7,211 nt of DNA from Bacillota bacterium. Its GTDB lineage: Bacteria > Bacillota > Clostridia > Oscillospirales > Oscillospiraceae. The stretch covers positions 1 through 7,211 of the forward strand of contig JAGFXS010000069.1 in assembly GCA_017861415.1 (NCBI GenBank). Direction: 5' to 3'. Below, piece by piece: positions 4,328 to 7,211 of the stretch (position 1 is its first letter; the number at the start of each line of letters is the position of its first letter). The notes under the pieces were generated by a model, which saw only the letters and a program-made list of their open reading frames with translations, searched no databases and was not told the origin of the DNA. Position numbers and translations under genes: made by a program.

Positions 4328-7045
4328 TCAGGTTGGGGAATCAGGAAGGGATTTCAGGAAGGCCCCCACAATATCGGGATCAAACTGGGTGCCGGCGCAG
4401 TGCGTGATCTCTTTCAGTGCTTCCGCTGGGGTCATGGACGTCCGATAGGGCCGGTCGCCGGTCATGGCTTCATAGGCGTCGGCCACGGCGATGATTCTAC
4501 CGATGAGGGGAATATCGGTTCCAGACAGTTCTCTGGGGTATCCCCTGCCGTCCCAGCGCTCGTGATGAGAGAGGATATAATCAGCCAGATTGGTGTAGGC
4601 ATCCGCTGATTTTAGTATGTGGTAACCGATCTCTGGGTGCCGCTTGATCTCGTCAAATTCGGATTCGGTGAGGGGATCGGACTTATTTAATACAGTTTCA
4701 TTTAGGGCAATTTTCCCGATATCGTGCATCAGGGCGGCGGTCTCCAGTTCCTTGAGGGTGTTGCTGTCTAGATGCATACTCTCGCCGATGCTGCGGCAGA
4801 TCTGACTGACTTTTTCCGCGTGGATCCGTTCCCGATGGTTGGTTTCCTGTAGGGTCTGCATGATTACTCGAATGGTCTGGTTGCGCATACTTTGGCTCTC
4901 CACCAGCTTCTTCCGATACATGTGCTCCTCGGCCTTAGTCAGAATCTCGGTAATGCTCTCATCATCGGAAACCTTGGTATCCCAGCCGAAAGAAACGGAT
5001 ATGACAATATTGTCCTGCTTTTCCTGTTCGATGATATCAGTAATCCGAGCCACAATTTTTTCTGCGTTGCCTCCGGCGGTTTTGGGCAGCAGCAGGACAA
5101 ATTCGTCGCCGCCGATCCGGGCCAAGATATCCGTGGGTCTGCAGGTTTTCTTGAAGGAAGTCGCCACTTTTTTCAGTAAAGCATCGCCTGCCTTATGTCC
5201 AAAGGCATCATTGGTTAGCTTCAGACCATTCACATCCGCCATAATAATAGTAAAGGGCAAATTGTCGGGCAAATCCAGAAAGGCAAGCTGACTTTCAAAG
5301 AAATGCCGATTGTACAGGGTGGTCAGCTGGTCGTGGTTGCTCAGGTAGCGAATCTTTTCCTGTTTTTCTTTCTTATCGGTAAAATCGCGAAAGACGAGAA
5401 CCACACCGGTGATGGCACCGGATTCATCGATAATGGGTGCGGCGCTGTCCTCGATGGGGATGGCGCCGCCATTCTTTTTGATGAGCATGGTGTGGTTGGC
5501 AAGCTCGATAATTTGGCCCGTTTTAAACACCTGTGCCACGGGGTTGGGGCACTTTTCCCCTGTGATCTCATTGACGATATGAAACACCGTTTCAAAGGGC
5601 AACCCCTTGGCCTCTGAGCGCTTCCAACCGGTGAGGTCTTCAGCTACCGCATTCATGAGATCCACATTTCCGTCTTTGTCTGTGGATATCACAGCGTCTC
5701 CCAGAGAATGGAGCGTGGTCTTGAACAGGCTGCGCTCCTCGAATAATTCCGCCTCCAGCTTCTTCATATTGGTAATGTTTATATGACATCCTGCCATTTT
5801 AAGGGGGGTGTTCTCGTTCCATTCAATGACTCGGCCCGAGCAGATTACCCAGACGACCGATCCGTTCTTATGTCGGCAGCGGACCTCATTATAGAAAGGA
5901 ACGGTTCCGTGGGTGTCAACATGCTGCTGGAAATGCGTGGTCAACAGGGGGAGGTCCTCCTCTAGGAACAAATGGCGCCACGTTTCGGGAGTGCTGCCAA
6001 GGTGCTGGCTTTCATAGCCCAGCATCCTGAGCAGAGAGGGGCTGAGATATATGTCGTTGTTTACCAGATCCCAATTCCAATAACCAGACAAGGCGTCTTC
6101 CAAGATGGTTTCCAATAGGTTCCTGTCAGACTCAACCTCTTCCTTAGCGCGAACCTGATTGGTAATGTTACTAAAAATAGTGGCAAACTGCTTCGGCTTT
6201 GGACTGAAAACGCTGACGCTAAAATATTTTCCCAGGGCCCCGGAGTAGTTTTCAAAGGACATGGTGTTGCCGTTTAGGGCGACATCGCCGTATTGATCAA
6301 TCCAGTACTGCTCCGTATCCGGCAGGGCTTCTTTGACGGTTCGGTTTTTCACTTGATCAGCCGAGATGCCTGTGATTTCCTCAAAGGCGCGATTAATCTC
6401 CAAAAAGCGATAGTCCACCGGTTTCCCGGCCTCATCACAGATAATTTCGTGGAGAGCAAAGCCTTCTTTCATGTTATTGAACAAATTTTGATACTGCCGT
6501 TTAGTTTCGTACTCTTTTCTTCTCAGTCTAGCGGAGTAAACATTTGTCATCGTTAAGGAGACTATGGCAACGATCAGCAGGGCAAAGATGATGACCTTGC
6601 TCCGTTGGGCGTCCTGCTGGGCTTCCACCTGGGGGGTGATGTCGTGAACAATGGACATGAGGATCGGGTTTCCCAGTTCGTCCGTGGCAGGGGAGGAATA
6701 CACATCAACATCTTTTATGGTCCCGTCTTTTAACTGATGTTTAAAAGCAAAATAGCTGCGGTCTTCAGAGAGGGCGGCGTCCATTTCAGCTTGGATTTCC
6801 TCTGTGGTGAGGGTGTTGATTTGGTCGATGTTCATGGTACGAAGCTCTGCTGCAGAGTAGCCATAAAAGGCAACGGCAGCTGAATTCGCGTCAATGATAT
6901 CTCCTGTAGACGGGTCAATAATGAGCATAGCTGCGCCATGGTTTGTAAAAATAAAATCTGCTGTATAGTCAGATAGCGCAAAAGACGTAGAAGGAAGTAA
7001 CCATAGGGCCAAGCAAATCAGCAGCAAACAGAGCTTACGTTTCAT
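4328..7045 (-). CDS. Membrane-anchored multi-PAS GGDEF/HD-GYP cyclic-di-GMP signalling protein
   Basis: This 905-residue protein should both make c-di-GMP (GGDEF diguanylate cyclase) and break it down (HD-GYP phosphodiesterase). In order: a signal peptide or anchor (4-23, with SFA as a possible cleavage site), PAS 1 (about 27-142, probably outside the membrane), a membrane helix (151-169), PAS 2 (182-297), PAS 3 (305-432), PAS 4 (435-559), GGDEF (562-717) and HD-GYP (722-902). The cyclase site is canonical GGDEF (645-649) with D604, N612 and D621; RPTD (636-639) five residues earlier is the product-inhibition I-site. HD-GYP residues are intact: H742, HD (774-775), H803, HHE (827-829), D832, GYP (835-837) and D856. 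The ATG at 7045 is preferred over a GTG three codons earlier because AAGGGTGAG fits the ATG and abuts the GTG. It appears monocistronic. The sensed signal is unknown. Confidence 0.95.
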   Translation of the reverse strand: MKRKLCLLLICLALWLLPSTSFALSDYTADFIFTNHGAAMLIIDPSTGDIIDANSAAVAFYGYSAAELRTMNIDQINTLTTEEIQAEMDAALSEDRSYFAFKHQLKDGTIKDVDVYSSPATDELGNPILMSIVHDITPQVEAQQDAQRSKVIIFALLIVAIVSLTMTNVYSARLRRKEYETKRQYQNLFNNMKEGFALHEIICDEAGKPVDYRFLEINRAFEEITGISADQVKNRTVKEALPDTEQYWIDQYGDVALNGNTMSFENYSGALGKYFSVSVFSPKPKQFATIFSNITNQVRAKEEVESDRNLLETILEDALSGYWNWDLVNNDIYLSPSLLRMLGYESQHLGSTPETWRHLFLEEDLPLLTTHFQQHVDTHGTVPFYNEVRCRHKNGSVVWVICSGRVIEWNENTPLKMAGCHINITNMKKLEAELFEERSLFKTTLHSLGDAVISTDKDGNVDLMNAVAEDLTGWKRSEAKGLPFETVFHIVNEITGEKCPNPVAQVFKTGQIIELANHTMLIKKNGGAIPIEDSAAPIIDESGAITGVVLVFRDFTDKKEKQEKIRYLSNHDQLTTLYNRHFFESQLAFLDLPDNLPFTIIMADVNGLKLTNDAFGHKAGDALLKKVATSFKKTCRPTDILARIGGDEFVLLLPKTAGGNAEKIVARITDIIEQEKQDNIVISVSFGWDTKVSDDESITEILTKAEEHMYRKKLVESQSMRNQTIRVIMQTLQETNHRERIHAEKVSQICRSIGESMHLDSNTLKELETAALMHDIGKIALNETVLNKSDPLTESEFDEIKRHPEIGYHILKSADAYTNLADYILSHHERWDGRGYPRELSGTDIPLIGRIIAVADAYEAMTGDRPYRTSMTPAEALKEITHCAGTQFDPDIVGAFLKSLPDSPT

Positions 7046-7049
7046 GTTT

Positions 7050-7058
7050 CTCACCCTT
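7050..7058 (-). promoter_or_regulatory. Ribosome-binding site deciding the start of the GGDEF/HD-GYP gene
   Basis: AAGGGTGAG lies four bases before the ATG at 7045 (AAGG itself is nine bases away). The alternative in-frame GTG at 7054 is inside this site and has AAGG directly against it with no spacing, so initiation there is unlikely. Confidence 0.55.
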
Positions 7059-7080
7059 AAATTGAGAAATTAAATAAAAA

Positions 7081-7109
7081 TACGACGATATTTTACTTTT
7101 TTCGTAGTA
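7081..7109 (-). repeat. Imperfect inverted repeat overlapping the -10 box
   Basis: Arms TACTACGA (7102-7109) and TCGTCGTA (7081-7088), read on the minus strand, pair with one mismatch around a 13-base AT-rich spacer, and a TTTTTATTT run follows. One arm covers most of the -10 box at 7106-7111. It could be an operator or a weak leader hairpin; the stem is short, so either role is only a suggestion. Confidence 0.35.
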
Positions 7110-7134
7110 TAGCATAACTTTCCAAACCTGTACA
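7106..7134 (-). promoter_or_regulatory. Extended -10 sigma-A promoter for the GGDEF/HD-GYP gene
   Basis: On the minus strand TGTACA (7129-7134; four of six matches to the -35 consensus) is 17 bases from TATACT (7106-7111), and the -10 is extended by TGC directly before it (TGCTATACT). The expected transcript start is near 7099, giving an AT-rich leader of about 55 bases. It lies between an upstream terminator (7159-7194) and the gene. Confidence 0.7.
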
Positions 7135-7158
7135 CAAAAATCTACTTGCTTATAAAAG

Positions 7159-7194
7159 AAACAGGCCTGCCTCGAAAGACAGACCTGTTTTGTT
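7159..7194 (-). terminator. Intrinsic terminator of a gene upstream of the window's right end, possibly bidirectional
   Basis: Stem AAACAGGTCTGTC (7178-7190 read in reverse) pairs over 13 positions, two of them wobbles, with GGCAGGCCTGTTT (7159-7171), around a 6-base loop. On the minus strand it runs into CTTTTATAAG just left of 7159, and on the plus strand into TGTTAC. It most likely ends a minus-strand gene beyond position 7211. No gene is visible between it and the window edge. Confidence 0.75.
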
Positions 7195-7211
7195 ACATGG
7201 CGTTACTGTTT

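Noticed and set aside
7046..7105. Possible c-di-GMP riboswitch in the leader of the GGDEF/HD-GYP gene
   Set aside because: The leader is about 55 bases and AT-rich, too short for a GEMM-type aptamer, and shows no conserved core.

Overview
The window looks like chromosomal DNA of an anaerobic Gram-positive bacterium of the Clostridia, probably Oscillospiraceae or a close relative. This is an inference from three things: an oxygen-sensitive HgdC-type activase with its DUF2229 and CoA-activase partners, a GGDEF/HD-GYP protein with several PAS domains, and a two-gene ABC exporter, all with Shine-Dalgarno starts and compact, overlapping genes. Base composition is moderate by eye. Every gene I can support is on the minus strand, so transcription runs from high to low coordinates. 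I see no tRNA, rRNA, CRISPR array, insertion sequence or phage gene.

In transcription order from the right end, the window opens with a strong hairpin terminator (7159-7194) that ends an unseen upstream gene. An extended -10 promoter (7106-7134) follows, with an imperfect inverted repeat laid over its -10 box. It drives a single large gene (4328-7045) for a membrane-anchored cyclic-di-GMP protein with one probable extracytoplasmic PAS domain, three cytoplasmic PAS domains, an intact GGDEF domain with its inhibitory site, and an intact HD-GYP domain. A strong intrinsic terminator (4210-4253) closes this unit.

Next is a tightly overlapping three-gene operon (4092 down to 1154): a DUF2229 protein, a CoA-protein-activase/HgdB-like protein, and an HgdC/BcrA-type ATPase activase with an extra C-terminal cysteine motif. 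The genes overlap by 11 and 17 bases. Together they look like an unfused form of the giant 'acyl-CoA dehydratase activase-related' proteins of Clostridia. By family they should form an ATP-driven low-potential electron-transfer system based on iron-sulfur clusters, but the substrate is unknown and no classical HgdA/HgdB dehydratase pair is visible here. A possible 39-residue basic small protein (987-1106) lies between the activase and the operon terminator (935-966).

The last unit starts from a predicted promoter at 850-877. It encodes an ABC-2 type exporter ATPase (88-810) overlapping by 8 bases the start of its probable membrane partner, which runs off the left edge (1-95). The three units appear independently transcribed, and nothing in the sequence ties the c-di-GMP protein functionally to the activase operon.
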